Below, piece after piece: positions 16,602 through 24,785 of a stretch of DNA of 64,000 nucleotides. The stretch covers positions 62,001-126,000 of the forward strand of contig CABYND010000002.1 in assembly GCA_902520195.1 (NCBI GenBank), read 5' to 3'. The position numbers were made by a program, and so were the translations under genes. The notes beneath the pieces are model-generated. The model searched no databases and was not told the DNA's origin. It saw only the letters and a program-made list of their open reading frames with translations. The DNA comes from Halieaceae bacterium. Lineage in GTDB: Bacteria; Pseudomonadota; Gammaproteobacteria; Pseudomonadales; Halieaceae. The number at the start of each line of letters is the position of its first letter. Within the stretch, counting starts at the first letter, position 1.

Positions 16602-17915
16602 CTACGGCTTCTTAATCAAATAGTCCGCCACCGCCTGGTAGGCGGGCAGTGACGTGGGGTCAATTGCCGCGTTAAAGGAAATAGGGAAAGTCGCAAAGCG
16701 GGCGATCACCATCTCAGCGGTAGGGTCGACGTAAATCGCCTGACCATGAATACCACGAGCGCTGTACGCGCCATTCTCGTTGTGCAGCGCCCACCACTGG
16801 CTGCGGTAGCTGCCCCCTGGTAGCGTGGTGTAACCCGCACCCGCGAACTTGGCAGGGTCACCGCCCCCACTGATCGACTGCACCGCGGCAGTTGGAATCA
16901 CCTGCTCGCCCTGCCACACACCCTGCTGTAACAGCGTTTGCCCAAATCGCGCCGCATCTCGCAGAGACAGATTCAAACCGCCCGCAGAAAAAGGCGTGCC
17001 CAAGCTGTCGATCATCATGTCCGCCTCCTGCTCCATGCCCAGCGGCTTCCAGATGCGCTCGGAGAGATGCTCAATAAAGTCTTTACCCGTGGCGCGGGCG
17101 ATCATCCAGGCGAGTGCGTCGGTATTGATCGACTTATAAATAAACGCGTCGCCGTGGATACCCTTCTGCTCCGCGCCTTGCAAAAACTCATAGAAGTTCC
17201 GCGGGCCCTTATAGGATTCGAGCTTAGGCGTGGGGTCACCGGCCGCCGTGTATAGCCAAATGTCTGACTCTGGGTCGGCGTAGTTCTCGTTGTAATCAAG
17301 TCCGGTGGTCATATCCATGACTTGCCGAACCGTTGCGTTACCAAACGCAGAGGGTGCGAGTTCGGGAATGTACTCATTGACCAGCTTGGATTCGTCGAGG
17401 TCCCCCTCAGCAATCAATATCTCCGCAATGGTTCCAACGAACGATTTTGTGACCGACATGGCGCCGTGGCGGCCCTCGCGGTCAAGGCAGCCGGAGTAAT
17501 ACTCGTAAACAATCTCACCGCGGTGGAGAATCAGCATGCCGTCGGTGTAATTAGCATCAAGCGATGCTTTCCAGGTCATTTCCTCGGTGGCGCCAATGGG
17601 CGTGAAAGTCACGTCATCAATCGCAGGATCCAACGCTTCGGAGAACGGGGTGACGGAGCCCAGTCCCCGCCCGACGCGCTTCGTTGCCTGTATTTCCCTG
17701 AAGTGGCAAAAGGTCCAACGAAGCTTGGGGAAACTGAAGTAGTCACTGGCGGGGTAACCGATGATGCGGTCATCGGCAGGCGGGAAACCCTGCATCCATC
17801 CCATCACATTGGGATCAGACGCCGCGGCGTCTAAAGGCTCAACCTTTGCCACTGCCGAGCTCAACAACACAAACACAAATATCAGACAAAGCGACTGCCG
17901 CCATTTGTTGAACAT
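16602..17915 (-). CDS. Exported beta-lactamase-family serine hydrolase
   Basis: A penicillin-binding/class C beta-lactamase-fold protein (Pfam Beta-lactamase), probably a periplasmic esterase or peptidase. It has 437 residues with a clear signal peptide (hydrophobic core CLIFVFVLLSSAVA). The nucleophile motif SVTK is at 154-157. A Tyr-x-x-x-Asn motif occurs in FIYKSINTDALAWMI, followed by the LGM and GLNLSLRDAARFGQTLL blocks. A His-Gly element (GIHGQAIYV) near 390 takes the KTG/HxG position. Similar proteins are annotated 6-aminohexanoate-dimer hydrolase-like. The substrate is unknown. A MAPEG gene lies just upstream on the same strand. Confidence 0.83.
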   Translation of the reverse strand: MFNKWRQSLCLIFVFVLLSSAVAKVEPLDAAASDPNVMGWMQGFPPADDRIIGYPASDYFSFPKLRWTFCHFREIQATKRVGRGLGSVTPFSEALDPAIDDVTFTPIGATEEMTWKASLDANYTDGMLILHRGEIVYEYYSGCLDREGRHGAMSVTKSFVGTIAEILIAEGDLDESKLVNEYIPELAPSAFGNATVRQVMDMTTGLDYNENYADPESDIWLYTAAGDPTPKLESYKGPRNFYEFLQGAEQKGIHGDAFIYKSINTDALAWMIARATGKDFIEHLSERIWKPLGMEQEADMMIDSLGTPFSAGGLNLSLRDAARFGQTLLQQGVWQGEQVIPTAAVQSISGGGDPAKFAGAGYTTLPGGSYRSQWWALHNENGAYSARGIHGQAIYVDPTAEMVIARFATFPISFNAAIDPTSLPAYQAVADYLIKKP

Positions 17916-17936
17916 TAGATTCCCTATTCAGTCGTT

Positions 17937-18374
17937 TTAGGCCGCTGCCACAGCAGTGATGATTTCTCTGGTTAGCATAACAGCGAGCGCAATCCAGCTC
18001 ATAGCAAAGAGGCTGAAGCGCACCCACACGTGATTGATCGTCACCTGCACAATCGAGTGCAAAAACCTTAGCGCGCAATAAGCCCAAGCGGCATAAAGAT
18101 GAATAGAGTCTGTATGGCCTAGTGCCCAGATGACCAACACCACCGCGTAAAACAGGGTCGGCTGCTCCCAGAGGTGGTTGTAGTTGTCGGCAACCCGTTC
18201 CACCCTACTGGGGAAAACACCACCCAATTGCGCCGGGTGCGAGAGCTTCTGTAAATCTACACCCTCCGCCTCGAGCACCTTGGCGGCGGGGATGCGGGTG
18301 ACGTACATCAGCAACATCATCACAAGGCTCAGTAGCCCCATGAAGAGTATGGGCTGCAGAATGAGATCGTTCAT
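17937..18374 (-). CDS. MAPEG family membrane protein
   Basis: A four-helix integral membrane protein of 145 residues, from the family of glutathione/eicosanoid-metabolising membrane proteins. Hydrophobic segments lie near 7-27, 72-90, 95-112 and 120-143. Family features include RVERVADNYNHLWEQPTLFYAVVL and the RFLHSIVQ block that follows the third helix. In bacteria some members have glutathione transferase or peroxidase activity, but the role here is not determined. It lies 21 bp upstream of the serine hydrolase, so the two are likely cotranscribed. Confidence 0.8.
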   Translation of the reverse strand: MNDLILQPILFMGLLSLVMMLLMYVTRIPAAKVLEAEGVDLQKLSHPAQLGGVFPSRVERVADNYNHLWEQPTLFYAVVLVIWALGHTDSIHLYAAWAYCALRFLHSIVQVTINHVWVRFSLFAMSWIALAVMLTREIITAVAAA

Positions 18375-18473
18375 AAAGGAATGCCTTACTGAGTTTTTAG
18401 ATAGAAGCTGGTCATGCGATCAATGCAATGGGCAACAAAGCTGCAGGCCGTTTAGGAATGCACAGCAAGACGT

Positions 18474-19655
18474 TCATTGCTCAGAATGGCCATCCGGCAG
18501 CGAAGCATCTGCCATTAACTGCGCTGGCTGGTCATTGGTGTGGCAATGCACGCCGCCACCGGCAGCCCATGACTTCAGCATGGGGAGCACGTACACGTCG
18601 CGGCCAGGGAAATAGTGTTGCAATCGCACTTTGGCTTCATTGTCGAGCCGTTCGTCACCATAGCCAGTGGTGATAACGAAGCCATTTCCGATTAACCAGT
18701 TCATATAGTTTGTATCGAACTGCTGCCCGTCAACTTCGGCCATGCCGTCCATGGGCTCGCGGATAACCTTGAAACCAGCATCACTGATCACCTGCGCCGC
18801 GCTTTCGAGAAGGTCAGCTGTTTTCCCATCACCCGGCTTACACACCGATGCCGCCGTGCACTGCACTACCACCACCGTATCTTTGTCTATAAATCTCGCG
18901 ATGCCGTCGATGTGGCCATTGGTGCGATCACCCTCGGGCACGCCCTCTACAAAAACAACCCGACTAACACCGAACCAATGCTTTAGGTCTGCCTCCGCTT
19001 GGGTGCGGGTATATCCGGGATTTCGTGCAGCATCACCCAAGGTACTCCAATTGAGGATCACGGTGTCTACACCGTTAAATTCCAGGTTGCCGCGCTCGTG
19101 CACAATGCTGACGTCATCGAGCGGCATACCGAGATACGCCGCCACGCGCTGGGGCACTGAATCGTCCAGCTCATATGGAACATCACTGCCAAACCGACCA
19201 CCCCAGGCATCGAACTGCCAGTTTTGCACGCGAATTTCGCCGTCTTCCTCGACAAATACAGGGCCGTTATCGCGTATCCAGGCGCTGTCATTCGGAATGT
19301 CGTGCCAAGTGATCAAATCATGGTCAGGATTACAGCCTGCATTGAGTAAGGCAGCCTGTGCCTGTTGAAGCACCTGCGGCGACTGATAAAGCACGTGTAA
19401 CTTTTCATACTGGATGATGATGCAACTGAAAGCGGCAAAGGCCGTTTCGTAGGTTTTTTCCCACTCGCCCGGCCACTGAAGCCAAATGGCCTCCTGTGGC
19501 TCCCATTCGGCAGGCACCCGGCGCTCCGCTGGGGCCCTCACGACAGGGTATGACTGCGGCTCCGCAGCAGTGGGACTTCCCGCCAAATCGTCAGCAAAGA
19601 CACTGCTGACGATGAAAAATGCAGCGTATAGCGCGGACAAAAATCGTTGGGTCAT
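18474..19655 (-). CDS. aguA: Agmatine deiminase family protein, exported
   Basis: A guanidino-group-modifying enzyme (PAD_porph family) that normally converts agmatine to N-carbamoylputrescine. At 393 residues the catalytic features are all present: WIRDNGP near 125, GGR near 151, HERGNLEF near 188, TNGHIDG near 246, and the nucleophile Cys371 in GGGVHCHTND. Unlike classical cytoplasmic AguA it starts with a signal peptide (ALYAAFFIVSSVFA), so it should act in the periplasm. No AguB-type amidase is next to it. With puuA and puuB elsewhere in the window it suggests polyamine scavenging. Peptidyl-arginine deimination is an alternative. Confidence 0.83.
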   Translation of the reverse strand: MTQRFLSALYAAFFIVSSVFADDLAGSPTAAEPQSYPVVRAPAERRVPAEWEPQEAIWLQWPGEWEKTYETAFAAFSCIIIQYEKLHVLYQSPQVLQQAQAALLNAGCNPDHDLITWHDIPNDSAWIRDNGPVFVEEDGEIRVQNWQFDAWGGRFGSDVPYELDDSVPQRVAAYLGMPLDDVSIVHERGNLEFNGVDTVILNWSTLGDAARNPGYTRTQAEADLKHWFGVSRVVFVEGVPEGDRTNGHIDGIARFIDKDTVVVVQCTAASVCKPGDGKTADLLESAAQVISDAGFKVIREPMDGMAEVDGQQFDTNYMNWLIGNGFVITTGYGDERLDNEAKVRLQHYFPGRDVYVLPMLKSWAAGGGVHCHTNDQPAQLMADASLPDGHSEQ

Positions 19656-19811
19656 TGGTTATCGCCGCGTTATTTGGGTGAGTACACCGTACGCAGTACC
19701 TATCGGATTTTCAAACAACCCGCGCGGCTGATTTGACTGAAAATATTGTCACCAAGCAGCACTTGTACGAGGATAAGCAGTTCTCGCCATTTTTATGTCC
19801 GACTCGCCATA

Positions 19812-20132
19812 GTGCATTTATTAAGCGCGGTGAAACTGAAGCCCTCGGTAACATCTGCGACATATGCCGAGACGGTACGGCAACTCTCTGCCTCACTTGA
19901 GCAGCAGCAGCTTCTGTCGACTACCGGGCCCGTCGGTAAACGCTTCCCCCACCCGATCATAGATACCGACCAGTCTGATTTGGATACCTTTTTTGTCATG
20001 TCGTTTGAAAGCAGGGCCCAGCTAGAAGAGGCATTAACGCATATGACTGGCTCAGAGGGTTTATCTTCAGAGACACACCGGCAACTCTGGGATCAGCTGG
20101 ACAGATATAGATTCACCTGTTGGGAAGATTGA
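19812..20132 (+). CDS. Hypothetical protein of about 106 residues
   Basis: I do not recognise this family. The frame is open from a TTG at 19746, but the GTG at 19812 gives a more natural start (a beta-strand-like VHLLSAVKLKPSVT). The body has an alternating strand/helix pattern (ETVRQLSASLEQQQLL, DLDTFFVMSFESRAQLEEALTHM) that resembles a small dimeric ferredoxin-like fold. It ends LDRYRFTCWED. No good ribosome binding site was found, so start and expression are uncertain. It lies downstream of and divergent from the agmatine deiminase gene. Confidence 0.5.
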   Translation: MHLLSAVKLKPSVTSATYAETVRQLSASLEQQQLLSTTGPVGKRFPHPIIDTDQSDLDTFFVMSFESRAQLEEALTHMTGSEGLSSETHRQLWDQLDRYRFTCWED

Positions 20133-20245
20133 GTGCATCACCCCCTATAGACAGTAGACAGGTGAATCAATTTACAGCCCGATGGTGGCGCACCGCCCGA
20201 TAGCGCAGTTCTTCAATCTTGCTACTGGTGCGCCAGAGCGCGGAA

Positions 20246-20290
20246 TGTAACCTTTACTTCTCTCTTAAGTGATGTTACCTTTACGTTACA
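20246..20290 (+). promoter_or_regulatory. Direct repeats upstream of the DUF6249/Xre pair
   Basis: TGTAACCTTTAC (20246-20257) and TGTTACCTTTAC (20273-20284) are direct repeats differing at one base, 27 bp apart. A partial third copy, GTTACATTTT, follows at once. They lie 25-70 bp before the ATG of the next gene. This is the layout expected of operator sites, possibly for the Xre-type regulator two genes on. Confidence 0.4.
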
Positions 20291-20314
20291 TTTTGCACTG
20301 ACAGGAAAGACCCC

Positions 20315-20707
20315 ATGATTGGCGAAACCATCCCCGTGCTTGGCGTGCTCACTGGCCTTGTTGTGCCGATCGCGGTTTTTACCTGGCTTTACCGCGAGGA
20401 GAAGGGAAAGCGCGAAGCGGTGATCGAAATTGCCAAGCACCTCGACGACCCTGCCAAGGTTGAGCGGCTATTGGGGCTCTTTGACGAGCGAAAAAAAGCG
20501 CCTATTGATTACCGGCGGGGCGGCGTTACTACGCTATCTGTCGGTTTAGGCATCTACCTACTGGGTGCGGTGTCTTTTGGGTCCATGTTTGAGGAAATCG
20601 GACTTTTGGTAGGCGCCATCGGTTTCGGCACGATGATCGCGGGCTACCTCTACCCCAACACGGGTGAAGAACTCACTGACGCCGTCGAAGAGTTTGAGAA
20701 GAGATAA
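20315..20707 (+). CDS. DUF6249-type membrane protein
   Basis: A small (130 residues) inner-membrane protein. A first membrane helix spans residues ~6-26, a cytoplasmic charged loop follows (YREEKGKREAVIEIAKHLDDPAKVERLLGLFDERKKAP), and two further helices lie near 71-90 and 92-110. The layout (TM, amphipathic loop, two TMs) is that of DUF6249, whose function is unknown. AGGAAAG precedes the ATG. The next gene, an Xre-type regulator, follows 11 bp later, so the two are surely one transcript. Confidence 0.72.
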   Translation: MIGETIPVLGVLTGLVVPIAVFTWLYREEKGKREAVIEIAKHLDDPAKVERLLGLFDERKKAPIDYRRGGVTTLSVGLGIYLLGAVSFGSMFEEIGLLVGAIGFGTMIAGYLYPNTGEELTDAVEEFEKR

Positions 20708-20718
20708 AGGCTCGTCGC

Positions 20719-20937
20719 TTGGGCAAGCATCACGAAAAGCTACTGAACAACCTCGAGACCGCGCGCAAATCCGCTGGCCTCACTCAGCAGCAATTGTCTG
20801 AGCTGGCAGAAGTATCCAGAAAAAGCATCAACGCGATAGAGAATGGCGTGTATGTGCCCTCGACCGTGCTCGCATTGAAAATCGCGGAGATACTTGGATG
20901 TCGCGTTGAGGATCTTTTCCGACTGCCCACACGTTGA
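20719..20937 (+). CDS. Small Xre/Cro-family HTH regulator
   Basis: A 72-residue DNA-binding protein consisting of little more than one helix-turn-helix: ARKSAGLTQQQLSELAEVSRKSINAIENGVYVPS, then LALKIAEILGCRVEDLFRL. It resembles YozG/YgzD-type small transcription factors usually encoded beside a small membrane protein. The start is TTG at 20719 because the frame has no ATG before the HTH. Coupling to the DUF6249 gene suggests the pair is autoregulated; direct repeats before the operon are candidate sites. Confidence 0.85.
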   Translation: MGKHHEKLLNNLETARKSAGLTQQQLSELAEVSRKSINAIENGVYVPSTVLALKIAEILGCRVEDLFRLPTR

Positions 20938-20950
20938 GGTATAAAACAGT

Positions 20951-21793
20951 ATGACGACGATTGACCACATCATCATCGCAGTTCATGACCTCGCTGAGGC
21001 GAACGCTGATTACAGCGCGCTATTGGGTCGCGCGCCGAGTTGGCGAGGTGCACACCCCGATTACGGCACCGCCAATACATTGTTCAAACTGGATAACACC
21101 TACATCGAACTGCTTGCCCCACAGGGAGAGGGGATGGCTGCGGACATCGTTGACGGCATTCTGAATGCGCGGGGCCCCTGCCTGGGCGGGTTGGTGTTTG
21201 GTACGGAAAGCGCCGACGACTTTATTCCTCATGCCAGATCGGCAGGACTTGAAGTATCAGACCCTGTACCTGGTCATGGTGTCGATGAACAAACCGGGGC
21301 CGAACGCCGCTGGCGGAACATGTTTTGGGACCCGAGCGCCGCTCGAGGCATCTTCTCTTTTTGCATTGAACACGAGGCGGGGTCAACGCTACCAGAGGCG
21401 ACAGCCTGTAGCGCAGGTGCCATTGGCGGAGTCGATCACGTGGTAGTGAAAACCCAAAGCGCCGATGCTGCGAAAACCTTTTATGGCGACCAGCTCGGTA
21501 TCCGTCTGGCGTTAGAACAGGATGTGCCCGAATGGGGCGGCGTGCAGCTCTTCTTTCGCGCTAGCTCCATGAGCATCGAAGTAATTGCCTCTGATAAGGC
21601 ACCCGAGCAAGATGAGTTATGGGGGCTCGCTCTCAAAACCGATGATATTGAAGCCACGCATACGAGGCTCACAGAGAGCGGCGTTGAAATCTCGGATATC
21701 CGCGATGGCCGCAAACCCGGCACACGGGTTTGCACGGCCAAATCTCACACGCTCGGCGTACCGACGTTAATGATTGAGCACCCGCCGCGTTGA
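20951..21793 (+). CDS. VOC superfamily (glyoxalase-like) protein
   Basis: A 280-residue protein with two vicinal-oxygen-chelate modules. The first (IDHIIIAVHDLAEANADYSALLGRAPSWRG) resembles Glyoxalase_3 (PF13468). The second (GVDHVVVKTQSADAAKTFYGDQLGIRLAL) is a classical glyoxalase-like module ending in MIEHPPR. Metal-ligand candidates are His/Glu pairs in each module. Members include glyoxalases, dioxygenases and isomerases, so the substrate cannot be given. It lies 13 bp after the Xre gene and may be read from the same transcript. Confidence 0.8.
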   Translation: MTTIDHIIIAVHDLAEANADYSALLGRAPSWRGAHPDYGTANTLFKLDNTYIELLAPQGEGMAADIVDGILNARGPCLGGLVFGTESADDFIPHARSAGLEVSDPVPGHGVDEQTGAERRWRNMFWDPSAARGIFSFCIEHEAGSTLPEATACSAGAIGGVDHVVVKTQSADAAKTFYGDQLGIRLALEQDVPEWGGVQLFFRASSMSIEVIASDKAPEQDELWGLALKTDDIEATHTRLTESGVEISDIRDGRKPGTRVCTAKSHTLGVPTLMIEHPPR

Positions 21794-21866
21794 ATCAGAT
21801 TGACGACACAGTGCACTGGCCAGCCTTTGCCTGTAAGCCTCGTTAGGCGAGCCCATTGTCATGCCA

Positions 21867-22715
21867 TCAGCTCGCCAGAGCCGATCGAGGTTGCAGCCAG
21901 GCGCTGACCATCGCGCCCAATAGAATCAAACCGCCACCCAACAGCGTGGCCTGAGTGGGGATCTCCCCAAAGGCCAACCAGCCTAATATGGCCGCAAAGA
22001 TAATCTGCACGTAACTCAAACTGGTGACGCGGCTCGCCGCATCCAGTTGCATCGCCTTAGTGAGCGCCAGTTGCCCCAATTGGGTAAAGCAACCGACCCC
22101 CAATAACACCCACCAACCTGCCGCTGTTGGCCAAACAAAACCTGCGCCACCCAACAAGAGCGTGCCCGGTGCACACACCAGCGGAAAATAGAGCACGATC
22201 ACAGACGGGTGCTCGGTAGTCACCAGCTTGCGGACCAACGTGTATGCCACGCCGCTACCAAAGGCACCGCCCAGCCCCGCGATGACCGGCCATAGTGGTG
22301 CTGTTGTGGCATCGCTTGCGACCCAGTAAGGCGACACGATGCAGGCCAGCCCCAACAGGCTCAATGCGATGCAGGCCAGCGTGGCAGTCGTGGGCCGTTC
22401 AGCCAAGAAAAGGAACGCCAACAGCGCGGTGAACACGGGGTGCAAGTAGTGCAGCACTGTGGCCTGCGCCATAGAGAGATGAATCAGCGCATAGAAAACG
22501 CCTGTCAGCGCAAGGAACCCGGAAAGCCCTCTGGCAAATAACAGCGCCCTTCGGTGCCCCAGCGGATGCACGCCGGCCCGACCAATATCAATGAGCGAGA
22601 GAGCAACGGAAATCAGCGCGCGCACAAAAATGATTTGCAGTAACGGGATACCCAGCTGCCCGGCTTCTTTGACCAATGCCGCCATCAGCGCAAACGCCAG
22701 CGCGCTGATCAGCAT
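21867..22715 (-). CDS. EamA-family (DMT) transporter
   Basis: An inner-membrane drug/metabolite transporter with two EamA repeats and about ten helices, roughly 282 residues. The frame opens at TTG (22733), but ATG at 22715 begins directly with the first helix (MLISALAFALMAALVKEAG) and is preferred. The halves meet near residue 145. Features such as RGLSGFLALTGVFYAL and HYLHPVFTALLAFLFLAERP are typical. The substrate is unknown. A second family member is encoded at about 42.8 kb. Convergent with the VOC gene. Confidence 0.85.
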   Translation of the reverse strand: MLISALAFALMAALVKEAGQLGIPLLQIIFVRALISVALSLIDIGRAGVHPLGHRRALLFARGLSGFLALTGVFYALIHLSMAQATVLHYLHPVFTALLAFLFLAERPTTATLACIALSLLGLACIVSPYWVASDATTAPLWPVIAGLGGAFGSGVAYTLVRKLVTTEHPSVIVLYFPLVCAPGTLLLGGAGFVWPTAAGWWVLLGVGCFTQLGQLALTKAMQLDAASRVTSLSYVQIIFAAILGWLAFGEIPTQATLLGGGLILLGAMVSAWLQPRSALAS

Positions 22716-22762
22716 GTAGCGGGGGCCGGTCAATTCAATTTATCCAAACGTGAGCGCTCTAC

Positions 22763-23578
22763 TCAACCCTGATTCTTCAACGACTCGAGCAACACCCTCA
22801 CATCGTATCGCTCGTCACCCTCGACGCGCGGCGCTGACCGCTCATAGGCATCGAGAATCTGACGTTGCCGCTCGTCGATTCGCACGCGGTTGTAGCCGTG
22901 GGAGACCACATAGGGCTCACCCGACAATATCTGCGGCGCAATGATCTCGGCGAACTCGCTGACCGGCATGCCCAAAGGCCTCATGGGCTCGGGGATGAGC
23001 TCGGAGCCCACAAAACCTGGCGCAATCATGCCCACTAAGATGTATTCGGGCATCTCCTCGCGCAAACAGTCAGTGAGACCCAGCACTGCGTGCTTACTGG
23101 CAACATAAGCTGCAGAGTGGCCGACGGCCACAAAAAAACTGTTCTCAGACCCCGTGTTATAAAGCCCTGCGGGGGTGCCCTGTTCAATCAGACGACGCCC
23201 GAACTCCTGGCAACCGCGCCATACACCTTCGAAGTTCACGGCCATCACGCGTTGCAACTCCTCAACTGGCGTGTCGATGACCGCGCCGCGCGCCTGCCCG
23301 ATACCGGCATTATTGATCACTACCGCCACCTCACCAAAGGCGGTAAAGGCCTCGTCAGCGAAGTCACTCAGCTGTTTGGGGTCAGAGACGTCCAAACGCA
23401 TCGCGCGAACCTTGATGCCGATGTCGTTAAGCAGGGTAGCGGCCTCATCAAGGCGCGCCTGACGCGGCTCGCCGATTACTACATTCGCACCCCGCGCACC
23501 CAAGGCCTTAGCAAGACCAAAACCGATACCTGTCGCACCTCCAGTAATCACAACAGTGCGGTCAGTGATATCCAGCAT
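22763..23578 (-). CDS. Short-chain dehydrogenase/reductase
   Basis: A classical SDR of 271 residues using NAD(P). The cofactor motif TGGATGIGFGLAKALG is near 12-27, NNAGIG near 89, the Ser-Tyr-Lys catalytic set is in the SENSFF and YVASKHAVLG segments, and a PGFVGSE loop follows. The N-terminus fits the first strand and no change of start is needed. The substrate is unknown. It lies in a same-strand block with the DMT transporter downstream and the GFA gene upstream. Confidence 0.85.
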   Translation of the reverse strand: MLDITDRTVVITGGATGIGFGLAKALGARGANVVIGEPRQARLDEAATLLNDIGIKVRAMRLDVSDPKQLSDFADEAFTAFGEVAVVINNAGIGQARGAVIDTPVEELQRVMAVNFEGVWRGCQEFGRRLIEQGTPAGLYNTGSENSFFVAVGHSAAYVASKHAVLGLTDCLREEMPEYILVGMIAPGFVGSELIPEPMRPLGMPVSEFAEIIAPQILSGEPYVVSHGYNRVRIDERQRQILDAYERSAPRVEGDERYDVRVLLESLKNQG

Positions 23579-23657
23579 CTCTGTTACTCCAGTGGCGGGT
23601 TATACGCAGCATTATTTTCGAACGTACCGCGCCCACAGCAGCGAGTCATCGCGCGAA

Positions 23658-24107
23658 TCACTCCGCCACCGCTTGGATCTCTCGAACTCCCTCGGGCTGT
23701 AAACCGGGATCTTGATGGTACTCAGGCGCACCATCCGAAATAGTCACCCATTCGTGCTTGGTACTCGTCCAGCCGTGGCACTTGGGTACCAGATGATCCG
23801 TGTGATCCAGCGTGCCGCTGGTGAAATAGGCAGTTTTGGGTGCCCTCGCAACGCCGACGTAAATAGGGGAGCCACAGTCGCCACAAAAGTGACGGGCGAC
23901 AGTGTTACCGCTCACGGTGTCATCATCCATGAATACCTTTGGCGTCCCCTCAACCTCTACCTCAGTGAGAGGCACCGCAACGAACGGTATAAAAGATGCG
24001 CCAGCCTGACGCTGACAGTTCTTACAATGGCAGACATCGAGCATCAAAGGTTTACTCGCCAGACGATATGTGACCTTACCGCAGAGGCACTTCCCGGTGG
24101 CGCTCAT
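23658..24107 (-). CDS. GFA/CENP-V domain protein
   Basis: A zinc-binding protein of the glutathione-dependent formaldehyde-activating (GFA/Mss4-like) fold. I place the start at the ATG at 24107 because the preceding GGAGGGCGGC is its ribosome binding site; the frame is open to 24119. The 149 residues show CLCGKVTYRL, CHCKNCQRQAG, HFCGDCGSPIYV and DHTDHLVPKCHGW, which give the two zinc sites. True glutathione-formaldehyde activity is rare in the family, so only the fold is claimed. Confidence 0.88.
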   Translation of the reverse strand: MSATGKCLCGKVTYRLASKPLMLDVCHCKNCQRQAGASFIPFVAVPLTEVEVEGTPKVFMDDDTVSGNTVARHFCGDCGSPIYVGVARAPKTAYFTSGTLDHTDHLVPKCHGWTSTKHEWVTISDGAPEYHQDPGLQPEGVREIQAVAE

Positions 24108-24153
24108 GCCGCCCTCCAAGTTCTTTTTTGACTGACCGGGCTGACGTTAAACA

Positions 24154-24564
24154 TCAGTCCACCAGATACCGCTCGGGCTCACCCGCGGCATGCACTCTGA
24201 AAATCACCAGCTCAGCGCCCTGCTCACCCGTGCTACCGGTGTGAACGGCTTGCGCAGCAATATTTTGCGCTTCACCCGCCCCAGCCAGCAAATCAGGCTC
24301 CCCGCGCCGCTTAAGCGTAATAGACCCCTCGATGACATAGAAAAATTCCCCGCCCGGATGCCAATGCCACGGCAGCTCGGTGTGAGGCGGAAAGCTGACA
24401 CGGCTGACGATGACCTCTTTGCCCTCGATACCCGCTATCGACTCGCGCAGCAGGTTCTCTGCTTGAACCGAGGCTACCAGTGATGACTCCGCAGCCTGTC
24501 CGACTATGGGGTACATTCCGACCAGGGCGACCAAGAGCCAATTCCGCGCAATTGAACTTGGCAT
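24154..24564 (-). CDS. Exported cupin-domain protein
   Basis: A small beta-barrel cupin (136 residues from the ATG at 24564, which has an AAAGGAG site). A signal peptide (NWLLVALVGMYPIVGQAAE) directs export. The single cupin domain has the metal motif PHTELPWHWHPGGEFFYVIEGS (two His, Glu, then a downstream His in QAVHTGST). The function is unknown; such proteins may be dioxygenases, isomerases or binding proteins. Positioned 47 bp upstream of the GFA gene on the same strand. Confidence 0.82.
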   Translation of the reverse strand: MPSSIARNWLLVALVGMYPIVGQAAESSLVASVQAENLLRESIAGIEGKEVIVSRVSFPPHTELPWHWHPGGEFFYVIEGSITLKRRGEPDLLAGAGEAQNIAAQAVHTGSTGEQGAELVIFRVHAAGEPERYLVD

Positions 24565-24785
24565 GCTCTCTCCTTTCTTCGTCTCATGTAGCGCCAGCAT
24601 AGCGGCTACATCACTAGGGCGGTAGCGCGATGAAAACGAAGTGAGCGCACTTCATTTAGCCAGCGTAACGGCTATCACCTCCTCTCTCAGTGACTTAAGA
24701 TAATCGGCACCAAAAGTGGCCACTCAACGATGGCGAGTGCCTATCGCATAAAACAAGAGTGCAGATATTCGGGGAGCAATAATCG

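Noticed and set aside
18742-19368. 208-codon plus-strand frame inside the agmatine deiminase gene
   Set aside because: Ser/Thr/Pro-rich shadow with no domain; the opposite strand has all catalytic motifs.
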